A stretch of DNA of 64,000 nt from assembly GCA_020403245.1 (NCBI GenBank), contig JADBYA010000002.1, positions 372,001 through 436,000 on the forward strand, written 5' to 3'. The first letter of the stretch is position 1. The number at the start of each line of letters is the position of its first letter. The notes under the pieces are model-generated. The model was not told the origin of the DNA. It ran no database searches and worked only from the letters and a program-made list of their open reading frames with translations. Below, piece after piece: positions 1-8,956 of this stretch. The translations under genes and the position numbers were made by a program. The DNA is from Flavobacterium sp. (GTDB lineage: Bacteria; Bacteroidota; Bacteroidia; Flavobacteriales; Flavobacteriaceae).

Positions 1-1486
1 TAAATACACTTCCAAATTCAAAATCTGGAGTTGCCAGAGGATTGAAAACATTCGTTGTATAGGTATTTGTCGTGATAGGTAAATTATAATCAAAATAGAT
101 ATTAGCGGTGTTGCTGATGTTTGCACCAACAGTTAAATTGGATTTAGTTTTGATTTTAAAGGCAACAAAACCATCATTATTGGCATCATCAAATGGAAGA
201 TTAATATTTTCAAAAATAAACTCAACCTTATTAGTTTCGCTAATTCTTGTAACAAATGGATGACTTCCTGATAAAGGCGTTAAGGTGTTAATCTCAAATT
301 TACTGATGTCAATAATATCACGTATAACTACAAATTCAGCATTTGCCGTTCCCGTATTTTCAAAACGAATAACATAATTAAGGTATTTACCAACTTCATT
401 GATAGGCATAGATGGACCATCTGTACATGTTTTGTCGTTGGGATCGTATGAACCAACTACAGTTTGTTCAAGTATTGACGAGTTGTTTGATGGAGTTAGA
501 TCTGTTGCACCGTTAACAGTTGCGTCGAATATCAAGATGTTTCCTGCATTTACGGCAGGCACTTCTGATGGCGAATTAATATTCATTGTAAAATCAATCG
601 CTCTACTTTCAAATAACCCTAGATTGCTAAAATTCCAACTTAATGTATTTGTGGTTTGATTATTTACAGCAGGTGTGGCAGAAATTAAATCCATCACATT
701 ATCGTCAAAGGTCAATACAACTGTGCCGCTTTGTATTGTAGTACCTTTGTTTTTGTATACAATTCTATAGCTAGCGTCGAAACCTGGTCTTGCAGGAATA
801 GTTGAAAACAGAACTACTTCCAAATCGTTGTGCGTTCCATTGGGCGAAATGCAAAAGTTTTGGACAACTAAAGGGCTTGTTGTTGATATATTAACACTTG
901 CATTTGGTGGTGTAATAGTAAAATAGGATGGGTTTTCTAGAATTGGACTAAAGTTATTATTACCAACTATAACATCATAAAAATTATAAAAACCAGCTTG
1001 ATTTGTTGTTATCGTCCCAGAAGCCGGACCATTTATAAAAGCAACATTTTGGTATGGTAAAATGGGGTCAGACCCATCGCAACCATTGCCATTACTGTCA
1101 TAACGAACAGTTCCTTGTATCGTATACGTATATGCAGTGTTTACTGTAAAGGAATCAGCTAATGTTGTACTAAAAACGCCATCGACCTCAGCCACATTAA
1201 CGTCATACAAGCCAGGGATAGCATATCCAGGAATGGTTAAATTTACTAATAATTGGTTTGTATTTTCAAAACCAGTAGTGTTAGCGGGAAGTATATTGCC
1301 AAATTGATCAACGAAGGAAACATCAACTATTGGTGTGGTTACCGAAAAATCAACATTTTGCATTGTAATAGTAACATTAAGGTCTTGTTGACCTCTATTA
1401 CCATTATTTGGCGAAACCGATATTATTGACTGACCAATTATAAAATTATAAAAAAAGAATGCCAAAAGGAGTAGTAGTTTTTTCAT
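1..1486 (-). CDS. Secreted Flavobacterium-type surface protein, 3' end outside window
   Basis: The frame is open from an ATG at 1486 to the window edge, giving about 495 codons without a stop. It starts with a Sec signal peptide (MKKLLLLLAFFFYNFIIGQS). The rest is beta-rich, with Asn/Thr-rich repeats, a segment around NGNGCDGSDP, and near the visible end a region (CTDGPSMPINEVGKYLNYVI and onward) that I recognise as a module common near the C-terminus of flavobacterial T9SS cargo (DUF7619-like, recalled rather than searched). A T9SS sorting tail would be expected just beyond position 1 but cannot be seen. The start lies 2 nt after the stop of the upstream O-antigen-ligase-like gene, so the two are probably co-transcribed. 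The exact role is unknown; a cell-surface or secreted adhesin-like protein is most likely. Confidence 0.8.
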   Translation of the reverse strand, partial: MKKLLLLLAFFFYNFIIGQSIISVSPNNGNRGQQDLNVTITMQNVDFSVTTPIVDVSFVDQFGNILPANTTGFENTNQLLVNLTIPGYAIPGLYDVNVAEVDGVFSTTLADSFTVNTAYTYTIQGTVRYDSNGNGCDGSDPILPYQNVAFINGPASGTITTNQAGFYNFYDVIVGNNNFSPILENPSYFTITPPNASVNISTTSPLVVQNFCISPNGTHNDLEVVLFSTIPARPGFDASYRIVYKNKGTTIQSGTVVLTFDDNVMDLISATPAVNNQTTNTLSWNFSNLGLFESRAIDFTMNINSPSEVPAVNAGNILIFDATVNGATDLTPSNNSSILEQTVVGSYDPNDKTCTDGPSMPINEVGKYLNYVIRFENTGTANAEFVVIRDIIDISKFEINTLTPLSGSHPFVTRISETNKVEFIFENINLPFDDANNDGFVAFKIKTKSNLTVGANISNTANIYFDYNLPITTNTYTTNVFNPLATPDFEFGSVF

Positions 1487-1488
1487 TT

Positions 1489-3474
1489 TCAGTTGATTAA
1501 AGAATTAATATAATTATCGAAGGTACGATTCTTTTTTTTATAATCAATATATAATTCTTGTAAGTCTTTTTCACTTTTTATTTTTGATTGCAGATAATTG
1601 TTTAGATTAGTATTGTTTAAACTTTTGAGTGTCGCATTTAATTTCTGCTCAACAATCGGAATTACTATTTGTCTATAGGAATCATTTTTAGAATTACTAT
1701 CACATTCGTCAATTGTTTGGAAGGCAAGTTCATATGCTTTAATGTTGTAATAAGTAGCGGCTAAATTTATCCGTGCGTCTTCATACTTTTCAGAAATGGA
1801 CAAGGCTATTTTGTAGTGTTTCAAACCATCCGTTATGTTTCCGTTTTTTATGTAGGAAGAAGCTAAATCGTTGTTGACAACTAAACTATATGGATTGACC
1901 TCATAGGCATTAGAAAAAGAAATTAGGCTATCTTCAAAATAACCTTCATTATATTGTATTCTTCCGATATGCCAATCAATTGGAATCGCATAATTATCGG
2001 TCGTTAAAAAGCTGCTCTTAGCTTTATTAAATTCGAAGTTTGCAGTGATATTGTCCAACTTTTTTTCCGCATCCAAAGCCCTCAATAAATGCTTTTCACC
2101 ATTTATTCTAGATAGTAGTATTGTAGCAGAATAAAGTAATAATAAGAAGCTGAACAGGTAAACTAACCTAGAGGAAATTTTAAACCCATTGTTGATGTTT
2201 GCTTTTAAATATTTAGAATTGATTATTGAAAAAACAATTAGTAGCACTATCTGATGCTCTATTCTGGCTAAAGGAAAATCAAAAAAAGCAATAACGAGAT
2301 AGCAAATTAAAAAGAAGAAAAAATAGGATGTGCTTTTTTTGTCATTACTTTCACCCTCGTTTTTTAAAAGCCAAAATCCTTGGTATAGTATAGATATAAA
2401 AATCCCGAGATAACATAAAAATCCGAAGATGCCGATTTCTGAAAAAACCAATAAATAATCATTGTGTGGATTGCTTATAAACATTCTGCTATTAAGGATG
2501 TTTGTGTTAGAAAAATGGACTAATCCATATTTTGGATAAGTGCTAATCCAATTCCCAACACCAATACCGTCAAAAAAATTGTCTTTAATAATATAAATTG
2601 CCTGTTGCCAATATTCTACTCTTGAGAAAAAAGTTTTTAAAGAAAACAATCTGTAAAAATATTGCATTTTGATATCTGATGATTGATGAAGATTACTTTT
2701 TATTGAAAACAGATACCAAGTGCCACTAACTAAAATTATTATAAGAAATAATAAGGACCAACCCAATATTTTTTTTGAAAACTTACTTTTTATCTGAAGT
2801 AATAGCACCAAAAATAAATAAATACCTAACGCTATTAAGACAGCTCTCGTTCTTAACATTAAGAGTAGAATAATAGTAAAGACAATTGCGATTACAGAAA
2901 CAATTTTTGTTTTTTTAGTCATTGAGGTACCAATGAAATAAAAGGGAAGGCAAAAAAACAAAATTGAAGATAAAAAGTTCTTGTTACCAAATGTGCCACT
3001 CATAATATCTACTTGTCTGAATAAATTTTGTCCATTGAGAGTCTTATTGGTAAAAGCCAATAAAGCAATCACAATACATAACAATCCAAATAGAATTAAA
3101 TAAGATAATAAACTGTTAATAGTGATTAATTCATTCATTATTAAATGCCTGATTAGCATAAAAAACAGTAAAAAAATTAAGTATTTAGATAATGCTGCAT
3201 GGCTTAAATCGGGTATCTGAGATTTTGAAAAAGAGAATAGGCAAAAAAAGATAAAACCTAAAAAAAATAATAAGGTTTTATCAATTGTAAAAAAGGCAAT
3301 TGCTTTATTTTTCAGGATCAATAAAAATAAGACAAAAAATAAAAAAATGGTTGTCAGCGATTGTCTTGCTAACAAGAAAGGGTCTAATATTGAGCTAAAA
3401 AAAGCAAAAGGGAGTAAAACAAAATAGAGTACTAAAATTAAATTGAAACTTTTGTTTTCAGTAGTTAAATCCAT
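1489..3474 (-). CDS. O-antigen ligase/polymerase-like membrane protein with C-terminal TPR region
   Basis: This is a 661-aa inner-membrane protein. About 12 hydrophobic segments occupy residues 15-460, with a long soluble loop around 285-340 containing the GIGVGNWISTYPKYG and NPHNDYL motifs typical of the Wzy_C/WaaL family, whose members join or polymerise undecaprenyl-linked glycans at the periplasmic face. Residues 480-640 look like tetratricopeptide repeats (for example YNEGYFEDSLISFSNAYEVN), an arrangement common in Bacteroidota. It is divergent from a second family member at 3556 and runs into the truncated surface-protein gene. It may modify surface protein or polysaccharide; the substrate cannot be told from sequence. 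Confidence 0.78.
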   Translation of the reverse strand: MDLTTENKSFNLILVLYFVLLPFAFFSSILDPFLLARQSLTTIFLFFVLFLLILKNKAIAFFTIDKTLLFFLGFIFFCLFSFSKSQIPDLSHAALSKYLIFLLFFMLIRHLIMNELITINSLLSYLILFGLLCIVIALLAFTNKTLNGQNLFRQVDIMSGTFGNKNFLSSILFFCLPFYFIGTSMTKKTKIVSVIAIVFTIILLLMLRTRAVLIALGIYLFLVLLLQIKSKFSKKILGWSLLFLIIILVSGTWYLFSIKSNLHQSSDIKMQYFYRLFSLKTFFSRVEYWQQAIYIIKDNFFDGIGVGNWISTYPKYGLVHFSNTNILNSRMFISNPHNDYLLVFSEIGIFGFLCYLGIFISILYQGFWLLKNEGESNDKKSTSYFFFFLICYLVIAFFDFPLARIEHQIVLLIVFSIINSKYLKANINNGFKISSRLVYLFSFLLLLYSATILLSRINGEKHLLRALDAEKKLDNITANFEFNKAKSSFLTTDNYAIPIDWHIGRIQYNEGYFEDSLISFSNAYEVNPYSLVVNNDLASSYIKNGNITDGLKHYKIALSISEKYEDARINLAATYYNIKAYELAFQTIDECDSNSKNDSYRQIVIPIVEQKLNATLKSLNNTNLNNYLQSKIKSEKDLQELYIDYKKKNRTFDNYINSLIN

Positions 3475-3498
3475 AAATATTAAATTTTAAAAGCATTT

Positions 3499-3538
3499 CA
3501 AAATTACATTTAATAAGAATATCTTTTAAATATATTTG
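3499..3538. promoter_or_regulatory. Divergent promoter region between the two O-antigen-ligase-like genes
   Basis: On the - strand TAATTTTG (3499-3506) and on the + strand TATATTTG (3531-3538) both match the Bacteroidota -7 consensus TAnnTTTG, at sensible distances from the starts at 3474 and 3556. Neither has a clear TTG at -33, so this rests on the -7 boxes alone. Confidence 0.4.
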
Positions 3539-3555
3539 CTTTACAATAAACATCT

Positions 3556-4881
3556 ATGAAAGAAGCACACCAAATTAAGTTAACCCTGCTTCATATCGGC
3601 ATTGGTTTTTTAATAGCATTTTATCCTCCGTTGTCCAAAATATATGCGCATTTAATTGTTTTAGCAGGTATTTATTTTGTTGTTAAAAACAAAAATAAAA
3701 ACAACGAAATACTTTATGTTATAGCATATATAGCAGGAAGCGAAGTTTTTTTGAGAACAACTTATGGAAATCCTTTCCATGAGTTTGGAAAGTATTCGAT
3801 GTTGTTTTTTGCCTTTTTAGGTTTTGTTTATAATGGTTTTCCCAAAATAAAGAACCCATATTGGATTTATTTAATAGTGCTTTTGCCTTCGGTATTTCTG
3901 TCATTTCTGTTTTTAGATGGTGATCTTAAGCGGAAAATCTTCTTTGAAATTTTAGGGCCAATTTGTCTTGGAGTTTTAGCTTTATATACCTATGGAAGGA
4001 AAATTTCTGCCAGAGAAATTACTATTATTTTAAACGCAATAGCACTTCCAATTCTAGCTTCCTGCGCTTATTTGATATTAAGATATTCGCATAATTTTTA
4101 TCCCATTTGCTCAAATTGTTCTAATTTTTATTTTTCAGGTGGATACGCCCCAAATCAGATGGCTACCGCATTGGGACTTGGCGTATTTATTTATTTACTA
4201 AAAATATTAAGCGAATCAGAAAATGGGAAAATGTTTTATCCCAATATTATTATTTTAGGCCTCCTTTTTCATAGAGCGCTTTTAACTTTTTCTCGCGGAG
4301 GCATTATAGCTGCACTAATAGCAGTTTTAATTCTGTGTGTCTCACTGTATATAAGTCGGAAAGGATGTAAATTAAAAATAAAAATTGGTTTGTCCTTAGT
4401 TATAATCACTGCTGTTTTTATGTTTACTGACTATCAGACAGAAACTAATTTATTTAAAAGGTATACAAATTTTAACCTATTTCATACTAAGAATACCCAT
4501 AAACCAAAAGGCAGATACATACAGATTAAATCAGATATTAAAAATTTTGCCGAAAACCCACTCTTAGGAATTGGCTCCGGAAAAGGCAAAGAAATTAGAA
4601 AAATTGAATACAACATAAATGTGTCAACTCATAGTGAAATAACCCGTTTGATGTCAGAACACGGTGTTTTAGGTTTATTAGCTTTACTCATTTTGGTGTA
4701 TTATCCGATTCGTCTGTATTTTAATAATTTGGGAAACTTTTATCTGCTGCCTTTTTTTATTTTTTGGTTGTTTACAATAAATCATTCCGCCACAAGGATT
4801 ATCGCTCCTTTATTTTTGTATACGCTAGCATTAATGAAAATTGAGTTTGAAATGGAAGAAAACGGTATGGTTAAGAAATAG
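3556..4881 (+). CDS. O-antigen ligase family protein
   Basis: This 441-aa protein has about ten membrane segments and a long periplasmic loop. The features AENPLLGIGSGKGKEI and THSEITRLMSEHGVLGLLAL correspond to the Wzy_C/WaaL signature (a G-I-G stretch followed by His near a transmembrane helix). It lacks the TPR tail of its divergent neighbour. The family transfers or polymerises lipid-linked glycans on the outer face of the inner membrane. No other polysaccharide genes are adjacent, so the glycan is unknown. The ATG at 3556 is well placed after a TATATTTG promoter box. Confidence 0.72.
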   Translation: MKEAHQIKLTLLHIGIGFLIAFYPPLSKIYAHLIVLAGIYFVVKNKNKNNEILYVIAYIAGSEVFLRTTYGNPFHEFGKYSMLFFAFLGFVYNGFPKIKNPYWIYLIVLLPSVFLSFLFLDGDLKRKIFFEILGPICLGVLALYTYGRKISAREITIILNAIALPILASCAYLILRYSHNFYPICSNCSNFYFSGGYAPNQMATALGLGVFIYLLKILSESENGKMFYPNIIILGLLFHRALLTFSRGGIIAALIAVLILCVSLYISRKGCKLKIKIGLSLVIITAVFMFTDYQTETNLFKRYTNFNLFHTKNTHKPKGRYIQIKSDIKNFAENPLLGIGSGKGKEIRKIEYNINVSTHSEITRLMSEHGVLGLLALLILVYYPIRLYFNNLGNFYLLPFFIFWLFTINHSATRIIAPLFLYTLALMKIEFEMEENGMVKK

Positions 4882-4913
4882 AATTAAAATTTTATGACTA
4901 TCACTAAATAAAA

Positions 4914-4948
4914 AAACTATCTGTTATAGACAAGATGGTTTTTTCTTT
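4914..4948 (+). terminator. Rho-independent terminator after the O-antigen ligase-like gene
   Basis: An imperfect stem (AAACTATCT paired with AGATGGTTT, allowing one G-U) is followed by a T-rich tract. It lies 32 nt after the stop of the 3556-4881 gene. Confidence 0.5.
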
Positions 4949-5065
4949 ATTCTTTAATTTCCTGTCTTTTGTTATTATTTGAAATTTAAAGGAGGAATGC
5001 CAATGGAAGTAAGGTACACCAACATTAGTTCGCTTTAATTAGGAACAGACTTAGCAAAAACCCAC

Positions 5066-5100
5066 AAAAAAACCGCCTCGTTACTATAACGAGACGGTTT
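5066..5100 (-). terminator. Rho-independent terminator of rng
   Basis: Stem AAACCGTCTCGTTA / TAACGAGGCGGTTT (one mismatch) with a 3-nt loop is followed on the - strand by a run of T. It starts 3 nt beyond the rng stop codon. Confidence 0.8.
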
Positions 5101-5103
5101 CTT

Positions 5104-6651
5104 TTATTTTTCTAAAATCTCTTCTCCTTTTTCATCAAAGAAGTGATATTCCAGATACGTGTAAGCGTCACGAGGTATGATTTTCACCCACTTTTTATGT
5201 TCAAAAAACCATTTTGAACGTAATGATGGAAAACCTTTTTTAAGGTATGCTGCCACAAATGGGTGAACATTCAATTTCACTTTCTTGTGGTCTTTTACAA
5301 TCTTTTCAAGAGAAAAATTAATCTTATCAATAATCTGAATTGGAGCATCTACATCACCGCTCAAATTATTAGGATTTTCTTCTCTTGTTTCAATATTCAC
5401 TTCTGGTCTTACGCGTTGTCTTGTTATTTGGACTAATCCAAATTTACTAGGCGGTAAGATTTTGTGTTTGGCTTTATCATCGCTCATTTCCTCTCTAAGG
5501 AAATTGAATAACACTTGTCGATTGTCTGGGTCTTTCATGTCGATAAAATCGACTACGATTATTCCGCCCATATCCCGCAGACGTAATTGTCTTGCGATTT
5601 CGGCGGCAGCAATCATATTTACTTCCATAGCAGTGTCCTCTTGATTATTGGCTTTGTTAGAACGGTTTCCACTATTCACGTCAATAACGTGAAGTGCTTC
5701 GGTGTGTTCTATAATCAAATAAGCGCCTTTGCTCATTGATACTGTTCGGCCAAAAGAAGTCTTTATTTGTCTTTCGATATGATATTTTTCAAACAATGGT
5801 GTGTCTTTCGATTGATAAAACTTAACAATTTTTTGTTTCTCGGGAGCTATTTCGGCTAAATACTCCTTTGTTTCTTCGTACAACTCTTCATCATCAATTT
5901 GGATACTGGTGAAAGTATCGTTAAAAACATCTCTTAAAATAGAAGAAGCTTTATTAAGCTCTCCCAAAATCTTTGATGGATGATGAGCAGTTGGTAATTT
6001 TTTACTCATTGCAAACCACCTAGCTAGTAGGTTTTGCAAATCTTTTTCTAATTCGGCTATGTTTTTGCCTTCTGCTACTGTTCTCACAATAACACCAAAA
6101 CCTCTTGGTTTGATAGATTGCATTAATTTTTTAAGGCGGTCTTTTTCTTCTTTTGATTCTATTTTTTGAGAAATAGAAACGCGATCCGAAAACGGAACCA
6201 AAACCACAAATCGTCCTGCGAATGAAAGCTCAGTGCTTATTCTAGGCCCTTTTGTTGAAATAGGTTCTTTGACCACTTGTACTAATACAGATTGATTGGC
6301 ATTCAGAATTTCTGATATTGAACCATTTTTATCAATCTCTTTTTCAAACTGGAAGTTTTTTAGGGAGAAATCTTTTAGTTTACCTGCGCTTACAAGTTTT
6401 ATGAATTTCACATAAGAAGCTAAATTAGGACCTAAATCTTGATAATGTAAAAAGGCGTCTTTTTCGTAGCCAACATTTACAAAAGCAGCATTTAAGCCAG
6501 CAACTGGTTTTCTGATTTTGGCAATAAAAATATCGCCAACCTGAAAGTTACTTGTTTCTTCTTGTTTGTGTAATTCAATTAGTTTTCCATCTTTTAATAA
6601 GGCAAAATCTACAGCATCTTCACCACTACGGATGATTAATTCTTTATTCAT
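5104..6651 (-). CDS. rng: Ribonuclease E/G family endoribonuclease
   Basis: This 515-aa protein is full length for RNase G. An N-terminal S1 domain lies around residues 36-125 (QVGDIFIAKIRKPVAGLNAA). The catalytic DNase-I-like segment carries the metal-binding pair in HVIDVNSGN and VVDFIDM. RNase G cleaves single-stranded RNA in AU-rich regions and matures rRNA and mRNA in the cytoplasm. The C-terminal degradosome scaffold of long RNase E forms is absent. It lies downstream of the HU and 30-aa basic protein genes on the same strand, but a terminator and about 190 nt of repeat-rich sequence separate them. Confidence 0.95.
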   Translation of the reverse strand: MNKELIIRSGEDAVDFALLKDGKLIELHKQEETSNFQVGDIFIAKIRKPVAGLNAAFVNVGYEKDAFLHYQDLGPNLASYVKFIKLVSAGKLKDFSLKNFQFEKEIDKNGSISEILNANQSVLVQVVKEPISTKGPRISTELSFAGRFVVLVPFSDRVSISQKIESKEEKDRLKKLMQSIKPRGFGVIVRTVAEGKNIAELEKDLQNLLARWFAMSKKLPTAHHPSKILGELNKASSILRDVFNDTFTSIQIDDEELYEETKEYLAEIAPEKQKIVKFYQSKDTPLFEKYHIERQIKTSFGRTVSMSKGAYLIIEHTEALHVIDVNSGNRSNKANNQEDTAMEVNMIAAAEIARQLRLRDMGGIIVVDFIDMKDPDNRQVLFNFLREEMSDDKAKHKILPPSKFGLVQITRQRVRPEVNIETREENPNNLSGDVDAPIQIIDKINFSLEKIVKDHKKVKLNVHPFVAAYLKKGFPSLRSKWFFEHKKWVKIIPRDAYTYLEYHFFDEKGEEILEK

Positions 6652-6673
6652 GTTGTAAATTTTTATCTGTAAT

Positions 6674-6743
6674 GTCAGATGTCGGATGTCAGATGGTAGA
6701 TGAAAGAACTAAATCTTCCAACTTCCAGCTTCAAGCTTCCAAC
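6674..6743. repeat. Short imperfect tandem repeats upstream of rng
   Basis: GTCAGATG-like units repeat about four times (6674-6702), followed by CTTCCAACTTCCAGCTTCAAG-type units (about 6715-6743). This is low-complexity intergenic sequence with no visible gene. Confidence 0.5.
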
Positions 6744-6838
6744 TTTATATACAGATGGATTAAACATTTTTAAACAGGTATTGTTTTTACCCGGCGGAAT
6801 CTCTCAATTCCAATTTCAATGAACGATTTTAAAAACAA

Positions 6839-6866
6839 GAAAAAGTAGTTTAGAACTACTTTTTCT
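6839..6866 (-). terminator. Terminator overlapping the 30-aa gene stop
   Basis: AAAAAGTAGTT / AACTACTTTTT form an 11-bp stem with a 3-nt loop, followed by T-rich sequence on the - strand. The left arm includes the TAG stop of the small basic protein gene. Confidence 0.65.
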
Positions 6867-6948
6867 TTTTGTGACGGTTAGCTCTCGCTCTTTTTTTTCT
6901 CTTGTGAGTCGCTACCTTATGTCTTTTTCTTTTTTTACCACTTGGCAT
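6856..6948 (-). CDS. 30-aa Lys/Arg-rich protein, candidate ribosome-associated protein
   Basis: The product starts MPSGKKRKRHKVATHKRKK and ends in KKKK. About two thirds of its residues are Lys, Arg or His, as in very small ribosomal or RNA-binding proteins. I recall near-identical short proteins in many flavobacteria, which supports it being real. The start ATG (6948) lies downstream of HU on the same strand. The exact stop position may be off by one base because it depends on the length of an A/T homopolymer that I counted by eye. Function is inferred only from composition and conservation. Confidence 0.65.
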   Translation of the reverse strand: MPSGKKRKRHKVATHKRKKRARANRHKKKK

Positions 6949-6979
6949 AGGTTGGTGTTTTTGTTATTAATAAATAAGT

Positions 6980-7273
6980 TTATACTGCTACTTCAGTATT
7001 TGTTTTTATCGCTTCTACAAATACTTTTGCAGGTTTAAATGCTGGAATATTGTGTGCAGGAATTTTTATGGTGGTGTTTTTAGAAATGTTTCTTCCTGTT
7101 TTTTCAGCTCTAGTTTTAATAATGAAGCTACCAAACCCTCTTAAATAAACATTGTCTCCTGTTTCTAAAGAAGTTTTTACTTCTTCCATAAACGCTTCAA
7201 CTGTTGCTTGAACATCTCCTTTTTCAAGACCTAATTTTTCTGAAACCTTTGCTACGATATCTGCTTTCGTCAT
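6980..7273 (-). CDS. hup: HU family DNA-binding protein
   Basis: This 97-aa protein has the full HU fold. The helical N-terminus is MTKADIVAKVSEKLGLEKGD, followed by GDNVYLRGFGSFIIKTRAEK and the DNA-binding beta arm around residues 53-75 (GRNISKNTTIKIPAHNIPAF). HU is a dimeric nucleoid protein that bends DNA. The C-terminal tail is slightly longer than the E. coli protein. It is divergent from mutY and has its own clear promoter. Confidence 0.95.
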   Translation of the reverse strand: MTKADIVAKVSEKLGLEKGDVQATVEAFMEEVKTSLETGDNVYLRGFGSFIIKTRAEKTGRNISKNTTIKIPAHNIPAFKPAKVFVEAIKTNTEVAV

Positions 7274-7316
7274 TTTCTTTCGTATTTAATATTATTATGT
7301 AATTTTTTTGAGGTTG

Positions 7317-7348
7317 CAAATATATGAATTAAAAAAACAATATTTCAA
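7317..7348 (-). promoter_or_regulatory. Flavobacterial promoter of the HU gene
   Basis: On the - strand a TTG (7346-7348) is followed after 21 nt by TATATTTG (7317-7324), matching the Bacteroidota TTG-N17..23-TAnnTTTG consensus. The HU start is 44 nt further on. Confidence 0.65.
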
Positions 7349-7382
7349 GCATAATCTATTAAAATTTAATAACATAAAGATT

Positions 7383-7390
7383 TATTTTTG
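7383..7390 (+). promoter_or_regulatory. Probable -7 box of mutY
   Basis: TATTTTTG matches TAnnTTTG and lies 17 nt before the mutY ATG. No convincing -33 TTG is present. Confidence 0.4.
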
Positions 7391-7407
7391 CTAACCATAA
7401 TTTAACT

Positions 7408-8442
7408 ATGAGATTCTCTAAAACATTAATCCAATGGTATTTACAAAACAAACGTGATTTGCCATGGCGAAACAATACTAATCCATATATAATCTGGCTT
7501 TCTGAAATAATGCTCCAACAGACGCGAGTGGCTCAAGGACTGCCTTTTTTTCTTCGTTTTACAGAAGCATTTCCAACTGTTTTTGATTTGGCTAATGCTA
7601 GCGAAGAGCAAGTGTTAAAACTTTGGCAAGGTTTGGGGTATTATTCTCGTGCTCGAAATTTACATAAAACGGCAAAACAAATAGCATTTGAGCTAAATGG
7701 CGAATTTCCTAATAACTACATCGATTTATTACGATTGAAAGGTGTAGGCGAATATACAGCCGCTGCTATTGCTTCATTTGCCTATAATGAAAATGTGCCT
7801 GTTGTTGACGGAAATGTCTTTAGAGTTTTATCACGCTATTTTGATATTGAAACCGACATAGCTTCTGCTGGTGCAAAAAAGGAATTTTCACAGCTAGCTT
7901 ATGAATTATTGCCCAAAGGAAAAGCAAATGAGTTCAATCAAGCGATTATGGAATTTGGCGCTTTGCTATGCGTACCTAAGAATCCCGATTGTCAAAATTG
8001 TGTTTTCAATTATAGTTGCCTTGCATTACAAAAGAAAAAAGTAGCTCAACTTCCTGTGAAGTCAAAAAAATTGAAGGTTAGACATCGGTACTTTAATTAT
8101 TTGGTTTTTTCTGATAAAGACAATAACACCTTGATTCATAAACGAACCCAAAAAGGAATTTGGCACAATTTATATGAGTTTCCTTTATTAGAAACCGAAA
8201 TTATCGAAACCGAAGAGAACATTCTTACTTTAATTAAAAATCAAAATTTTATAAACAACTCTATTCAAAACATACAACTTTTTAATCCTCAAACTATTGT
8301 TCATAAACTCTCTCACCAACATTTGAATATTAAATTTTGGAAAATAAAAGTTAACGGTAAAATTGAAAACGGTATCGACTGGGAGTCAGTAAAAAAAATG
8401 CCTTTCCCAATTGTGATTTTTAATTTTATTTCCAATCATTAG
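7408..8442 (+). CDS. mutY: A/G-specific adenine DNA glycosylase
   Basis: This 344-aa base-excision repair enzyme removes adenine mispaired with 8-oxoguanine. Visible features are the catalytic Glu in WLSEIMLQQTR (E33), the helix-hairpin-helix LKGVGEYTAAAIASFA, the catalytic Asp in PVVDGNVFRV (D134), and the 4Fe-4S ligands C188, C195, C198 and C204 (C-x6-C-x2-C-x5-C). A C-terminal NUDIX-like domain that reads 8-oxoG spans about 230-344. It is followed by ssb and gldE-gldD, a gene order I know from gliding flavobacteria. Confidence 0.96.
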   Translation: MRFSKTLIQWYLQNKRDLPWRNNTNPYIIWLSEIMLQQTRVAQGLPFFLRFTEAFPTVFDLANASEEQVLKLWQGLGYYSRARNLHKTAKQIAFELNGEFPNNYIDLLRLKGVGEYTAAAIASFAYNENVPVVDGNVFRVLSRYFDIETDIASAGAKKEFSQLAYELLPKGKANEFNQAIMEFGALLCVPKNPDCQNCVFNYSCLALQKKKVAQLPVKSKKLKVRHRYFNYLVFSDKDNNTLIHKRTQKGIWHNLYEFPLLETEIIETEENILTLIKNQNFINNSIQNIQLFNPQTIVHKLSHQHLNIKFWKIKVNGKIENGIDWESVKKMPFPIVIFNFISNH

Positions 8443-8464
8443 TTTTAGATTTCAAAAAAAGTAC

Positions 8465-8472
8465 TAAATTTG
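8465..8472 (+). promoter_or_regulatory. -7 box of ssb
   Basis: TAAATTTG matches TAnnTTTG. Transcription would begin near 8479, so the in-frame codons upstream (TTG 8470, ATG 8473) cannot be used from it. This favours the ATG at 8494 as the ssb start. Confidence 0.5.
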
Positions 8473-8493
8473 ATGGAAACAAATACATTAAAA

Positions 8494-8931
8494 ATGAACG
8501 GTACATTAAATAAAGTTATGTTAATTGGACATCTTGGCGACGAGGTGAAAATGCATTACTTTGAAGGTGGAAATTGCATTGGCCGCTTTCCTTTAGCTAC
8601 CAATGAAGTTTATATTAATAAGCAAACCAATGAAAAAATCACTTCTACCGAATGGCATAATTTAGTAGTGCGAAATAAAGCGGCTGAAATATGTGAAAAG
8701 TATTTGTCAAAAGGCGATAAAATATTCGTAGAAGGTAGAATTAAATCAAGACAATGGCAAGCAGAAGATGGTACTACAAAGTATACAACAGAAATTCAAG
8801 TTACGGAGTTTACCTTTTTGACAACAAAAAAAGAATTTGATAGTGTTAAATCTGCTCAAAATTTGGAATCAAAAAACACTAATTTTGAAACACCAAGCCC
8901 GTCAAATCCTGAAAACGATTTACCTTATTAA
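8494..8931 (+). CDS. ssb: Single-stranded DNA-binding protein
   Basis: This 145-aa protein has an OB fold in residues 1-110 (start MNGTLNKVMLIGHLGDEV; STEWHNLVVRNKAAEICEKY; FVEGRIKSRQWQAEDG). A short disordered linker follows, with a terminal NDLPY that is a variant of the acidic SSB tip contacting partner proteins. Seven further N-terminal residues are possible from an ATG at 8473, but the TAAATTTG promoter box overlaps that codon and family members start at MNGTLNK. It binds ssDNA as a tetramer during replication and repair. gldE follows after 25 nt. Confidence 0.93.
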   Translation: MNGTLNKVMLIGHLGDEVKMHYFEGGNCIGRFPLATNEVYINKQTNEKITSTEWHNLVVRNKAAEICEKYLSKGDKIFVEGRIKSRQWQAEDGTTKYTTEIQVTEFTFLTTKKEFDSVKSAQNLESKNTNFETPSPSNPENDLPY

Positions 8932-8956
8932 TATTGTTTAACTAACCCTTTCTCCA

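Noticed and set aside
399..659. 86-aa + strand ORF
   Set aside because: Antisense to the truncated surface-protein gene, whose frame is open throughout with clear family features.
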